Shown in pieces: positions 42,916 through 52,151 of a stretch of DNA of 64,000 nt (its first letter is position 1; each line of letters begins with the position of its first letter). Origin of the DNA: Rubrobacter tropicus (lineage in GTDB: Bacteria; Actinomycetota; Rubrobacteria; Rubrobacterales; Rubrobacteraceae); NCBI RefSeq assembly GCF_011492945.1, contig NZ_CP045119.1, forward strand, positions 1,736,001-1,800,000, given 5' to 3'. A program made the translations under genes and the position numbers. The notes under the pieces were generated by a model. The model was not told where the DNA came from, did no database searches, and saw only the letters and a program-made list of their open reading frames with translations.

Positions 42916-44230
42916 CCGGGGGCGCGTCCGGACGCGCCCAGGGCCGGCGGTACGACCGCGAGATCCTCGCCCTCGCCCTGCCTGCCCTCGGGGCGCTCGC
43001 CGCCGAACCTACCTACGTCCTCGTAGACACCGCGATAGTAGGGCACCTCGGGACGCCCCAGTTGGCGGCGCTCGCTATCGCCGCCACGCTCCTCAGCACC
43101 GCCGTAACGCTCTTCAACTTCCTAACCTACGGCACGACGGCCCGCGTCGCGCGGCTGCACGGGGCGGGGGAGGTGGCCGCCGCCGGCCGTCTGGGCTCCC
43201 AGGCGTTGTGGCTCGCGCTCGCGCTCGGAGGGACGCTGATGGCCCTGATCCTGTTTCTCGCCGCCCCGGCCGTCGCCCTGATGGGCGGGGCGGGCGAGAC
43301 GGCCGGGATGGCGGTCTCGTACCTGCGCATCTCGGCGCTCGGGGTGCCTTTCGCCATGATCGCGCTGGCGGGGCAGGGCTTCCTTCGCGGGGTCGGCAAC
43401 CTGAGGACGCCCCTCGTCATACTCGTCGCCGCCAACGCTGCCAACGCTGTCCTCGAGGTACTGTTCGTTTACGGGTTCGGGTGGGGGCTCGCGGGGTCGG
43501 CGTGGGGGACCGTCATCGCCCAGGCCGGCATGGGCCTCGCGTTCGTCTTCTGGCTGCTGAAAGCACCCGCCGACTCGCGGCGGCCGAGTTGGACCACGAT
43601 GCGGCCGTTGATGCGCGTCGGCGGGGACATCGCGGTGAGAACGGGAGCGCTCCTGCTCTCGTTCGCGCTCGCGAGCGCCGTCGTCGCCAGGATGGGGGAG
43701 GCCCCGCTCGCGGCGCACCAGGTCGCCTTCAGCCTGTTCATATTCCTCGCGCTCGTGCTCGACGCGATCGCGATAGCCGGCCAGATCCTGGTCGGCCGGT
43801 CCCTCGGGGCCGGGGACGCCGATGGCGCCTACGCCGCCGCGCGGCGCATGATCTTCTGGTCCGTGGCCGTAGGCGGGATCTTCTGCCTGGCGCTTCTCGC
43901 CGGGACGGGAATAATTCCCCGCGCCTTTACCGGGGACGCCGAAGTGATTGAGAGGGCAAGGGAGCTGTGGCCCCTCTTCGCGCTCATGCAGCCGGTTGGC
44001 GCGGCGGTCTTCGCCCTGGACGGCATCCTGATCGGGGCCAGCGACACCCGCTTTTTGAAGTGGTCGATGGTCGCGGCCTTCCTCGTCTTCGCCCCCTGGC
44101 CCTCTCGTCCCTCGCCCTGGGCCTCGGCGTCGTGGGCGTCTGGGCCGCCCTGAACGTACTGATGCTCGTGCGCCTGGCGACCTGCGGCGCCCGGTTTCTC
44201 GGCCGCCGCTGGGCCGTCGTCGGGGTGTAA
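42912..44230 (+). pseudogene. MATE family efflux transporter with a C-terminal frameshift
   Basis: TTG start. 12-helix MATE antiporter: LALPALGALAAEPTYVLVDT, IVGHLGTPQLAALAI, LGVPFAMIALAGQGFLRGVG and LVGRSLGAGDADGA. The frame breaks in VFAP near 44095; adding one C in the CCCCC run gives LALSSLALGLGVVGVWAALN and the natural end at 44230 (about 439 aa). Without it the protein ends at 44153 in a Pro/Ser-rich tail. Probably a sequencing error. MATE proteins export cationic compounds with Na+ or H+. Confidence 0.82.
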
Positions 44231-44295
44231 GCTTGTCAGCGTTTCAGCTTGTCAGCGTTTCAGCGCGCTTCGGCCTTCGGCCTCGCTTTCAGCTC
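44230..44295 (+). repeat. composite repeat with 16-bp direct copies
   Basis: AGCTTGTCAGCGTTTC occurs twice in tandem (44230-44245, 44246-44261), then AGCGCGCTTCGGCCTTCGGC leads into CTCGCTTTCAGC. The GC module folds GGCCTTCGGCC-like. Same family as the copies at 22401, 32304 and 34605. Right after the MATE stop. Confidence 0.75.
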
Positions 44296-44347
44296 GAAAG
44301 CTTATGGCTTGGCCGTGGAGTTCCGCCGGGCTGGGGATGGGTTCACG

Positions 44348-44374
44348 TTGGTTCGCCGGGACCGGGTTTATACT
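44348..44374 (+). promoter_or_regulatory. candidate promoter of the HAD-folE pair
   Basis: TTGGTT (44348-44353) and TATACT (44369-44374) with a 15-nt spacer, slightly short. The predicted leader to the GTG at 44490 is about 110 bases with no evident structure. Confidence 0.4.
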
Positions 44375-44489
44375 TCTGGCACTAGTAATCTGAAAGTTGC
44401 AAGAGGGGTGCGAGTGGTGAGGGGTTTCTCTGTGAACGGGCGTGGGATGCGAGCGTCTTGCGGTATCGTGGCCGGGGGGAAACGGTAGG

Positions 44490-45170
44490 GTGCGGTACGA
44501 CGCGGTTTTTCTGGACGTGGACGGGACTTTGCTCTGGGTGGATCTTGACGTGGAGGGGTACGTCGAGGACCTCTCGCCGTACTCGAACAACGGGGGGCTG
44601 ACCGTCGAGGGGGCCGCCGGGCCGGTGTGGGGGAGCCTGAGGCGGCACATCCACGAGAACATCGAGCACAGGACGGAGGAGGCGCTGGCCCGGTTCAGGC
44701 GGCGCAACGCCGAGCGGACCGCGGGGGAACTCGGCGTCGAGGCCCCGTCGGAGGTGCTCGCGGAGGTGGCGGAGCGCCGGATCTCCTTCAACCCCTACCC
44801 CGAGGCGGAGTCGGTATTGGAGGAGTTAAAGACGCTCGGCGTACCGGTCTACGTGGTCTCGAACTGGGACATCGAGCTCGAGAAAGTGCTCGAAGGTCTG
44901 GGATGGATGCGTTTCTTCGACGGCATCGTCGCGTCCGCGGTGCTGGGCGTCGAGAAGCCGCGGCGTGAGATCTACGAGGAGGCCCTGCGCGTAGCCGGCG
45001 TCCCGGCAGACCGCGCGGTCATGGTCGGCAACGACCCCGTCTCGGACGTGAAAGGTGCGTCCGAGGCAGGAGTGGACGCGGTGTTTATCGACAGGAAAGG
45101 CTCTGAAGCGCCCGAAGCGACCTTCGTTCTTTCCGACCTCCGGGGCCTTCCCGGGATCGTGCGGGGCTAG
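44490..45170 (+). CDS. HAD-IA family hydrolase
   Basis: 226 aa, GTG start after GGGGGGAAACGGTAGG. HAD motifs are complete: motif 1 FLDVDGTLLWVD, motif 2 VYVVSNWD, motif 3 Lys in GVEKPRREIYEEAL and motif 4 MVGNDPVSDVKGA. The alpha-helical cap lies between residues 18 and 95. A phosphatase of unspecified substrate. FolE follows 4 bases later, so a pterin or nucleotide phosphatase is possible but not shown. Confidence 0.9.
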   Translation: MRYDAVFLDVDGTLLWVDLDVEGYVEDLSPYSNNGGLTVEGAAGPVWGSLRRHIHENIEHRTEEALARFRRRNAERTAGELGVEAPSEVLAEVAERRISFNPYPEAESVLEELKTLGVPVYVVSNWDIELEKVLEGLGWMRFFDGIVASAVLGVEKPRREIYEEALRVAGVPADRAVMVGNDPVSDVKGASEAGVDAVFIDRKGSEAPEATFVLSDLRGLPGIVRG

Positions 45171-45174
45171 CGGC

Positions 45175-45744
45175 GTGGGGGAGGCGGACCCGGGCTTCGA
45201 CCGGCGGCGCGTGGAGCGGGCCGTGCGCGAGATCCTCGACGCGATGGGCATAGAGGGCCTCGACGAGACGCCGGGGAGGGTGGCCGAAGCCTACGCGCAC
45301 CTCTTCCGCGGGCTCCGCGAAGACCCGCTCCGCCACCTCGAAGTCTCCTTCGACGAGGGGGCCAGGGACCTCGTCCTCATGCGCGACATCCCGTTCGTAA
45401 GCAACTGTGAGCATCATCTTCTGCCCATGATCGGGCGTGCCGGCGCGGCCTATCTGCCCGAGGGCAAGGTCCTCGGCTTTTCGGAGTTCGTGCGGGTCGT
45501 GGAAGGTTACGCCGCGAGGCCGCAGCTTCAGGAACGTCTCACAGCTCAGGTCGCCGACGCCCTGCACGGCGGCATGGGGTCAAGGGGCTCGCTCGTCGTC
45601 GTCGAGGCGGAGCACACCTGCATGGCGGCCACCGGCGCGTGGCGGCCGGGCGCGAGGGCCGTCACGTCGGCCGCGCGCGGGGTCTTTGGGGAAGATCCCG
45701 CCCTGCGGGCCGAGGTGACGGCCCTGCTCTCGACCGGCCCGTAG
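45175..45744 (+). CDS. folE: GTP cyclohydrolase I
   Basis: 189 aa, GTG start. It converts GTP to dihydroneopterin triphosphate, the first step of folate synthesis. Motifs: LDETPGRVAEAYAHLFRG, the zinc/His site VSNCEHHLLPMIGRAGAAYLP, GFSEFVRVVEGYAARPQLQE and EAEHTCMAATGAWRPGARAV. The HTCMAATGA form departs from the usual HxCMxxRG, so the second zinc-Cys region is slightly unusual. No other fol genes adjacent. Confidence 0.93.
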   Translation: MGEADPGFDRRRVERAVREILDAMGIEGLDETPGRVAEAYAHLFRGLREDPLRHLEVSFDEGARDLVLMRDIPFVSNCEHHLLPMIGRAGAAYLPEGKVLGFSEFVRVVEGYAARPQLQERLTAQVADALHGGMGSRGSLVVVEAEHTCMAATGAWRPGARAVTSAARGVFGEDPALRAEVTALLSTGP

Positions 45745-45752
45745 GACCGGCG

Positions 45753-46511
45753 CTATTCGGCGGCCTTCTCGGTTGGCTGATCCGGAACCGCGGCCAGGGC
45801 GGCGCCAGAGATACCGGCTTCGTTGAGCATCTTGGCCGTGACTATCTCCGTGCGTGTGGTGAGGTGGGGGAGGTATTTTTCGGACTTCTTGCTGATGCCG
45901 CCGCCGATCACTATCAGGTCGGGCCAGAGGAGGTCTTCTATGGCGTGCAGGTAACGGTCCAGCCGCGCGGCGTACTCTTCCCAGCTCAGGTCTTCGCGCT
46001 TGCGGGCGCCGTCCGAGGCCCGGTACTCTGCGTCCTCGCCCCCGATCTCGATGTGCCCGAACTCGGTGTTCGGCACGAGACGGCCTCCTATAAACAGCGA
46101 GGTCCCGATGCCGGTCCCGAGCGTGAGCATCAGGACGAGGCCGCGCACGCCCCGTCCGGCGCCCCACCGCATCTCGGCCAGGCCCGCCGCGTCCCCGTCG
46201 TTGACCACCGTCACGGGGCCGCCCAACTCCTGCCCGAGCGCCCCGGCGAGGTCGAAGCCGATGGCCGCCTTGTCGATGTTCGCGGCCGTCCTCACGACGC
46301 CGTCTTTGATCACGGCCGGGAACCCGCACCCCACCGGCCCATCCCACCCCGACCTGCGGACCACCTCGACGGCGGTATCGACTATTGCCCGTGGCGTCGC
46401 CGGTTGGGGCGTCTTGATCCTCACCCTCTCCGTGACGAGTTCCCCGGTCTCGGTGTCCACCGCAGCACCCTTTATCCCCGACCCGCCTACGTCCAACCCG
46501 AAAACGTTCAT
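45753..46511 (-). CDS. ppgK: polyphosphate glucokinase
   Basis: 252 aa. The ROK-type phosphate motif [16 protein letters not shown], glucose-site [10 protein letters not shown] and [20 protein letters not shown], and [12 protein letters not shown] match the actinobacterial polyphosphate glucokinases, which use inorganic polyphosphate (and often ATP) to phosphorylate glucose. Convergent with folE; starts at ATG 46511. Confidence 0.92.
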   Translation of the reverse strand: MNVFGLDVGGSGIKGAAVDTETGELVTERVRIKTPQPATPRAIVDTAVEVVRRSGWDGPVGCGFPAVIKDGVVRTAANIDKAAIGFDLAGALGQELGGPVTVVNDGDAAGLAEMRWGAGRGVRGLVLMLTLGTGIGTSLFIGGRLVPNTEFGHIEIGGEDAEYRASDGARKREDLSWEEYAARLDRYLHAIEDLLWPDLIVIGGGISKKSEKYLPHLTTRTEIVTAKMLNEAGISGAALAAVPDQPTEKAAE

Positions 46512-46674
46512 CAGAATCCTCCCCAAGCAGTTGGTGACATTCTAACGAAATGATCCTCCTTCCGGTCGGACCGCATCGACCTTCCCCCGCCCCGCGAACT
46601 TGCAGTCGACCTCCAGGCCGCGCCCGGGCACCGCGCCGGTCTCGGCGACCCCGCGGGTCGGCTTCGGCCATGCC

Positions 46675-47685
46675 CTATCCCTCCCGACCCGTTTTCGCGG
46701 CAACAACCTTCCCGCCCCCGGCACCGCCCCCGGCACCGCCCGCAGCACCACCCGCAGCACCGCCCTTGACCCTGGTTCTCTGGCCGATGACGACGCTTCC
46801 AAGCACCAGCAGGGCGCAAAGGACGGTGAGGGGTCCGATGCTCCCCCCGAGCAGCAGCGCGGACCAGAGGATGGTGAGGACGGGCTGGGAGAGCTGGACC
46901 TGCCCGACGCGCGCGACGCCCCCCTCCGCGAGCCCCCTGTACCAGGCGAAGAACCCCAGGAACATGCTCACCACCGACACGTAGGCGAAGCATACCCACG
47001 CGGCCGGACTGGCTCCGGCCAGGCCAGCTCCGCTGGAGCCGAAGACCGACCAAGCCACGAACGGCGCGAGGAAGGGGGCGAAGATAACGAGCGACCAGGA
47101 GATCACACGCCAGCCACCGACCTCCTGGGCCAGGGCTCCGCCCTCAGCGTACCCCAAGGAGCACAGCACCACGGCGAGCAGAACCAGCAGGTGCCCCCGA
47201 TCCGGCACCAGCCCCGCCCCCTGCGAGGCCGCGAACAAGAGGACCGCGAATAGCCCGAACGCGCACGCCCCCCAGAACGCCCGTGAGGGCCGCTCGCCGG
47301 CCCTCAAGACCGCCATAACGGCTGTGGCCGCCGGTAGCAGGCCGACGATCACCGCCGCGTCCGCCGACGGAAGCTCCCTCAAGGCCAGCGACGTGAAAAG
47401 CGGAAAGCCCACGATAATCCCCGAGCCCACCACCACCAGCCGGACCCAATGCCGGCGCTCCGGCAGGGGTTGGCGCGTGGCGAGGAGCAGGATCGCGGCC
47501 AGGGCTGCCGCCACCAGCGCCCGCCCGAGCCCCACGAACGCCGGATCCAGGTCCGCCACCGCCACGCGGGTCAGGGGGACCGTGAAGCTGAAGGCGAGAA
47601 CCCCCAAGAACCCGAACAGGAGGCCCCTCGTCCGCGGGGCTTGCGTTTTCGACGGCGCACCGGTAACGTTACTCTCAGTATTCAT
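46675..47685 (-). CDS. EamA/DMT family permease
   Basis: 336 aa, ten membrane helices in two EamA halves (LLFGFLGVLAFSFTVPLTRV; GLAEGGVARVGQVQLSQPVL). A Gly/Ala-rich, basic C-terminal tail follows. Its ATG shares the CATG at 47683-47686 with the divergent MocR gene, a typical regulator-transporter pair; members of such pairs often export amino acids or related metabolites. The cargo is unknown. Confidence 0.87.
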   Translation of the reverse strand: MNTESNVTGAPSKTQAPRTRGLLFGFLGVLAFSFTVPLTRVAVADLDPAFVGLGRALVAAALAAILLLATRQPLPERRHWVRLVVVGSGIIVGFPLFTSLALRELPSADAAVIVGLLPAATAVMAVLRAGERPSRAFWGACAFGLFAVLLFAASQGAGLVPDRGHLLVLLAVVLCSLGYAEGGALAQEVGGWRVISWSLVIFAPFLAPFVAWSVFGSSGAGLAGASPAAWVCFAYVSVVSMFLGFFAWYRGLAEGGVARVGQVQLSQPVLTILWSALLLGGSIGPLTVLCALLVLGSVVIGQRTRVKGGAAGGAAGGAGGGAGGGKVVAAKTGREG

Positions 47686-49102
47686 GAACAACGATAACAC
47701 GATAACGCGCGTAGCGGAAGATCTCAGGGGGGCGGCCGAGGCTGGCGTGCCTGGCGAGAGGCTGCCCTCGGTGCGGGAGCTGATGGCCCGCCATCGGGCT
47801 GGGCCGGTGACGGTGCAGCGGGCGGTGCAGAGGCTCGTGGCAGAGGGGTTGGTGGAGGCACGTCCTGGCCTGGGCAGCTTCGTTGCGGCTCGCGACACCG
47901 TCCGGCCTTCGGACCGGCCCGCGCCGGACTACGGGTGGCAGAGCGTGGCGCTTGGGGAGAGGACGGTCTCGGCCGACGGGCTCGGCGAGCTATTGGCGGT
48001 GCCGAGGGCCGGGGCGGTGCCGCTCACGAGCGGCTACCTCTCCGAAGACCTCCAGCCGCTCCCCCAGTTGGCGGCCTCGATGGGGCGGGCGGCGCGCCGT
48101 CCGGGCGCGTGGGGCAGGGCGCCGATCGAGGGCTCGGAGCAGCTCAGGGCGTGGTTCGCCAGGGAGGCGGGGGGCGGCTTTGGGGCTCACGACGCCGTGG
48201 TCGCCTCGGGCGGGCAGGCGGCGCTCTCGGCGGCGTTCCGGGCGCTGGCCGCGCCGGGCTCCCCGGTCCTCTTCGAGTCGCCGACCTACATCGGGGCCCT
48301 CGCCGTCGCGCGGGCCGCGGGCCTCGTGCCGGTGCCGGTGCCGACGGACGCGGGCGGGGTGCGCCCGGAGCTCTTGGAGGAGGCGTTCGCGGCGACGGGA
48401 TCCCGTCTGTTCTATTGCCAGCCTCTGTACGCCAACCCGCACGGGGCGATGCTCGCCCGGGACCGCCGCGAGGCCGTCCTGGGGGCGGCCAGGGGCGCGG
48501 GGGCGTTCGTGATCGAGGACGACTGGGCGCGCGACTTCGCGCTTGAGGGCGAGCCGCCTCCGACGCTGGCGAGTGGGGACCCGGACGGGCACGTCGTCCA
48601 CGTCAGGTCGCTTACGAAGATCCTCGCGCCCGGCATGAGGGTCGCGGCCCTCTGCGCCAGGGGGCCGGCGGGCGCCCGGCTAAAGGCCGCCCGCCTGGTG
48701 AACGACCTCTTTGTCGCGGGGCCCTTGCAAGAGGCAGCGCTCGACCTTCTCTCTTCTCCCGCCTGGGAGCGCCACCGCCGCCGCGTGCGCAAGGAGCTTC
48801 GGGTCCGGCGCGACGCGCTCGTGTCCGCCGTCCGCGGGCGCCTGCCGGGGGTGAGGATGCCGGCCGTGCCGAAGGGCGGGCTGCACCTTTGGGTCGGGCT
48901 GCCCGAGGGGACCGACGACGCCCTGGTGGCCGCCGAGGCCGAGAGGGCGGGGGCGGTGGTGAGCCCGGGGAGACACTGGTTCCCGGCCGAGCCGACCGGA
49001 CCCTTCCTTCGCCTCAGCTACGTGGGCGCCGGCCCCGAAGAGCTCGCCCGGGGCGTGGAGATCTTGGCCCGGGTACCCGGCCCCGGCGCCCGCAAGAAGT
49101 AG
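47684..49102 (+). CDS. MocR-type PLP-dependent transcriptional regulator
   Basis: 472 aa. N-terminal GntR winged helix (about residues 5-70: PGERLPSVRELMARHRAGPV, VQRLVAEGLVEARPGLGSF) joined to a class I aminotransferase domain: PLYANPHGAM, VIEDDWARDF, and the PLP-lysine in VRSLTKILAPGMRV. MocR proteins sense PLP, amino acids or ectoine-type ligands and bind direct repeats near divergent targets; here the EamA permease starts in the same CATG. Confidence 0.92.
   Translation: MNNDNTITRVAEDLRGAAEAGVPGERLPSVRELMARHRAGPVTVQRAVQRLVAEGLVEARPGLGSFVAARDTVRPSDRPAPDYGWQSVALGERTVSADGLGELLAVPRAGAVPLTSGYLSEDLQPLPQLAASMGRAARRPGAWGRAPIEGSEQLRAWFAREAGGGFGAHDAVVASGGQAALSAAFRALAAPGSPVLFESPTYIGALAVARAAGLVPVPVPTDAGGVRPELLEEAFAATGSRLFYCQPLYANPHGAMLARDRREAVLGAARGAGAFVIEDDWARDFALEGEPPPTLASGDPDGHVVHVRSLTKILAPGMRVAALCARGPAGARLKAARLVNDLFVAGPLQEAALDLLSSPAWERHRRRVRKELRVRRDALVSAVRGRLPGVRMPAVPKGGLHLWVGLPEGTDDALVAAEAERAGAVVSPGRHWFPAEPTGPFLRLSYVGAGPEELARGVEILARVPGPGARKK
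47691..47706 (+). promoter_or_regulatory. tandem ACGATAAC repeat, likely MocR operator
   Basis: ACGATAAC is repeated exactly at 47691-47698 and 47699-47706. A GGTAACGTTAC palindrome lies at about 47661-47671, on the other side of the divergent start codons. The direct repeats are inside the MocR coding start but upstream of the permease gene, fitting binding by a MocR regulator. Confidence 0.5.
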
Positions 49103-49255
49103 ACCGCAACGTACCAAACGTACTCTGCTATTCATCCACTTTCGGGTAGGGAGCGCACTCGACAATCCAGGTGCCAGAGCCGGCGCTCGACTCGTCTTGA
49201 CAGGCTCGCCGTCGGGATCAGCGGCGCGATCGTCGCGCGCTTCAGGCCGTGCGGG

Positions 49256-49462
49256 ATGGTACGCGCGTTGTTCGCGACGGCGCTCGCTCAGGCGTCGGTC
49301 GCCGGGATCGCGCTGATCTTCGGGTTGGGCTCCCCGTGGAGCCCGCCGGCAGGGATCCTGGCCCTCAACGGGTTCTTCGTCGCGCTATTCGTAGGATCGG
49401 CGTTTTCGTTCCGGCGTGCTGGGCGGGAGCAACCTCCCGCCTCTACTCACCCGAGTGCGTAG
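49256..49462 (+). CDS. small membrane protein
   Basis: 68 aa, ATG start. Two membrane helices (ATALAQASVAGIALIFGLG; GILALNGFFVALFVGSAFSF) and a basic tail (RRAGREQ). No family recognised. The upstream 150 bases contain TTGACA (49197-49202) without a matching -10. Confidence 0.5.
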   Translation: MVRALFATALAQASVAGIALIFGLGSPWSPPAGILALNGFFVALFVGSAFSFRRAGREQPPASTHPSA

Positions 49463-49504
49463 AACACTTCGGCCGGCGCAAGGGCGCGACGGCCAGAACG
49501 GTCG

Positions 49505-50551
49505 CTAGCTTTTCGGGAAAACGACCGCCCTGCCCGCGACGGCCACCGCCACGCGCTCGCCCGGTCTGAAACCGGGTCCGCCGCCCAGGCGGGAGCAGAG
49601 GACCGGTCCGGAGTCGAGGCGCAGCTTTATTAGCTGGTCGTGGCCGTAGAACTCCCGGGCGAGGACTGTCGCCCTGGTCTCCGTGCCGTCGGGAGCTTCC
49701 CCGTTCAGGCGGCGCAGGGTGAGCGCTTCGGGGCGGAGCATCGCCTCGACGGTGCCGGTGCACTCTCCGCAGGCCGGCACGTCGTCGCCGAGCACGCAGC
49801 TCAGGCGGCCGTTCTCGTGGGTGCCCGGGATAAAGTTGGCCTCTCCCACGAACTCGGCGACCTCGCGGCTGGCGGGCTCGTGGTAAAGGACCTCCGGGGC
49901 CGCCTTCTGGGCGATGGTGCCGTGGAGCATCACGGCCACCTCGTCGGCGAGGCTCAGGGCCTCTTCCTGGTCGTGGGTGACGAAGATCGCGGTCGCGCCC
50001 GCGTCCGTCAGTATGTCGCGCATCTCGGCCCGCACTCGCGTCCGGAGGGCGGCGTCGAGGTTGGAGAAGGGCTCGTCGAGCAGGACGACCTCGGGGTTCG
50101 GCGCCAGAGCCCTCGCGAGCGCCACCCGCTGCTGCTGGCCGCCCGAGAGCTCGTGAGGCATCCTGGACCCGAAGCCGTCGAGGTGGGTGAGAGATAGGAC
50201 CTCTTCGACGCGGCCGTTGCGCCTCTTGCCGCCGGGGAGGCCGTAGGCCACGTTCTGGGCCACGGTCAGGTGGGGGAAGAGGGCGTAGTCCTGGAAGACC
50301 ATGCCTACCCGCCGCTTCTCGGGCGGAACCCGCAGGTTCGGGCCCGCGACGGTCCGGCCGCCGACCTCGACCGTGCCCGTGTCGGGGGTCTCGAAGCCCG
50401 CGATCAGGCGCAGCGTCGTCGTCTTGCCGCACCCGGAGGGGCCGAGGAGGGCCAGAACCTCGCCGCGCTCGACCTCGAAGTCGACGCCGCGCACGGCGGC
50501 GACGGGCCCGTAGGAGCGGCTCACGCCCGTGAGGCGGACGGCGGCGCTCAC
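49505..50551 (-). CDS. iron(III) ABC transporter ATP-binding protein (FbpC-like)
   Basis: 348 aa, GTG start overlapping the permease stop (GTGA). Walker A is GPSGCGKTTT, signature LSGGQQQRVA, Walker B VVLLDEPFSNLD, then the switch His in FVTHDQEEAL. A C-terminal TOBE-like regulatory domain follows (RPEALTLRRLNGE, GERVAVAVAGRA). Sequence type and context (periplasmic-type binding lipoprotein, large permease, Fur box) indicate ferric-ion import. Confidence 0.92.
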   Translation of the reverse strand: MSAAVRLTGVSRSYGPVAAVRGVDFEVERGEVLALLGPSGCGKTTTLRLIAGFETPDTGTVEVGGRTVAGPNLRVPPEKRRVGMVFQDYALFPHLTVAQNVAYGLPGGKRRNGRVEEVLSLTHLDGFGSRMPHELSGGQQQRVALARALAPNPEVVLLDEPFSNLDAALRTRVRAEMRDILTDAGATAIFVTHDQEEALSLADEVAVMLHGTIAQKAAPEVLYHEPASREVAEFVGEANFIPGTHENGRLSCVLGDDVPACGECTGTVEAMLRPEALTLRRLNGEAPDGTETRATVLAREFYGHDQLIKLRLDSGPVLCSRLGGGPGFRPGERVAVAVAGRAVVFPKS

Positions 50552-52150
50552 TTCGCCCGCTCCCGGATGACGAGCAGGTAGAGCGGGACCGCCGAGATCC
50601 CGATAAGTAGCAAGGCGGGAGCCGCAGCCCTGGCGAAGAACGCGTCTCCCGTCGCGCTCCAGATCCTGGTCGCCAACGTCTCGAACCCCGTGGGGCCGAG
50701 CAACAACGTTGCGGGTAATTCCTTCATCGTCGTCAAGAATACCAGGGCCGCGCCCGCCACGACGCCAGAACCTGCGAGCGGGGCCGTGATCGTCGCCGCG
50801 ACCCGCACCGGCCCGCGCCCGAGCCCGCGCGCCGCCTCCTCGACGCTGGGCTTTACCTGAAGGAGGGCCGAGCGGCTTGCGCCCACGGCCTGCGGCAGAA
50901 AGTGGACCGCGTAGGCGAAGACCAGGAGCCCGAGGGTCTGGTACGCCCACGGCGCGTAGTTGGCCCCGAAGAAGACCAGCGAGAGGGCGAGCACGATGCC
51001 CGGCAGCGCGTAGCCCAGGTACGTAGTCTTCTCCACGAGGCCCGAGATCCTGCCCCGGAACCTGACGGACAGGATCGCCACCGGCAGCGCCGCGAGCGCC
51101 GTGACCGCCGCGGCGAGACCGGAGGCGTAGACCGAGCTCCAGGCCGCGTTCCAGAGCGGCCGCAGCGGCTCTCCCTCGGCCAGACCCCTGACGAGCCAGA
51201 AGGCGAGGACGCCGACGGGGCGGCGAGCGCTAGCAGGACCACCCCTCCGCAGAACAGCAGCGCCGGCCACCGCCAGCGCCCGAGCGGCACCGTGGGGCCG
51301 GACGCGAGGCGGCGTTGCCGTGGTAGCGGGCCCGCCCCCTGGTGGCCCCATCGACGAGAAGTACGGCCACCGTCAGCGCGACCAGCATCAGGGCCAGGAT
51401 CGCGGCCGGCGTCCTGTCGAAAGCGGAGCGATACTGGATGTAGATCTCGTTCGAAAAACTCTCGTACTGCAGCAACGAAACGACCCCGAAGTCGCTGAGG
51501 GCGTAGAGCGCCACGAGCAACGCCCCGGCCACGATGCCGGGCCTGAGCTGGGGCAGCGTTACGCGCAAAAACGTCTCCCAGGCGCCGCTCCCGAGGCTCC
51601 TCGCGGCCTCCTCCATGGCCGGGTCCATGCCCCGCAACGCGCCCCTGACGGTCAGGAAGACGTACGGGTATGAGAAGAGGGTGAGGGCGAGGGCGGCGCC
51701 TGGGAAGCCGTAGATCTCCGGCAGACGCTCCACCCCGAGCGGCTCCAGCCAGCCCTGCAGCATCCCGCGGGGCCCGAGCACGCTTACCAGAACGAAACCC
51801 CCGACGTAGGACGGAATGACGAGCGGTAGCGCCGCGAGCACGGCCCACGTCCGCCGTCCCGGAAGGTCCGTGCGCGTCGTCAGCCACGCCAGCGGCAACG
51901 AGAGGGCGACGGAGGCGGCGGTGACCACGGCGGCGAGCAGCGCGCTGCGCCCGAGAACCGCCAGGGTGTCGCCGTCGAGAACGACCTCGGCGACGGGCGC
52001 CCACCCGCCTTCCAACGAGCGGACGGCGAGGTAGACGAGCGGCAGGGCCATCGCCGTCACGACGAGCCCGGCGAGTATACCGAGCAGGACCGGCGGCCGG
52101 CGCGGTTTCGACCCGCGCCCCTGCGCTCCGACCGCCGCGGGCGTCGTCAC
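50548..52150 (-). pseudogene. iron(III) ABC transporter permease (FbpB-like), frameshifted in the middle
   Basis: GTG start at 52150. A ~530-aa duplicated permease: N half with LPLAWLTTRTDLPGRRTWAV and the EAA loop MEEAARSLGSGAWETFLRV, C half with a second EAA loop VEEAARGLGRGPVRVAATIT. The halves lie in different frames. Adding a C to the run near 51290 and another near 51215 gives RPAPTVPLGRWRWPALLF and LAAPVGVLAFWLVRG, joining them. Both are C4 runs, so the gene is probably intact in the organism. Confidence 0.85.
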
Positions 52151-52151
52151 C

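Noticed and set aside
49197-49202. TTGACA as a promoter before the 68-aa gene
   Set aside because: No -10 hexamer lies at the right spacing.
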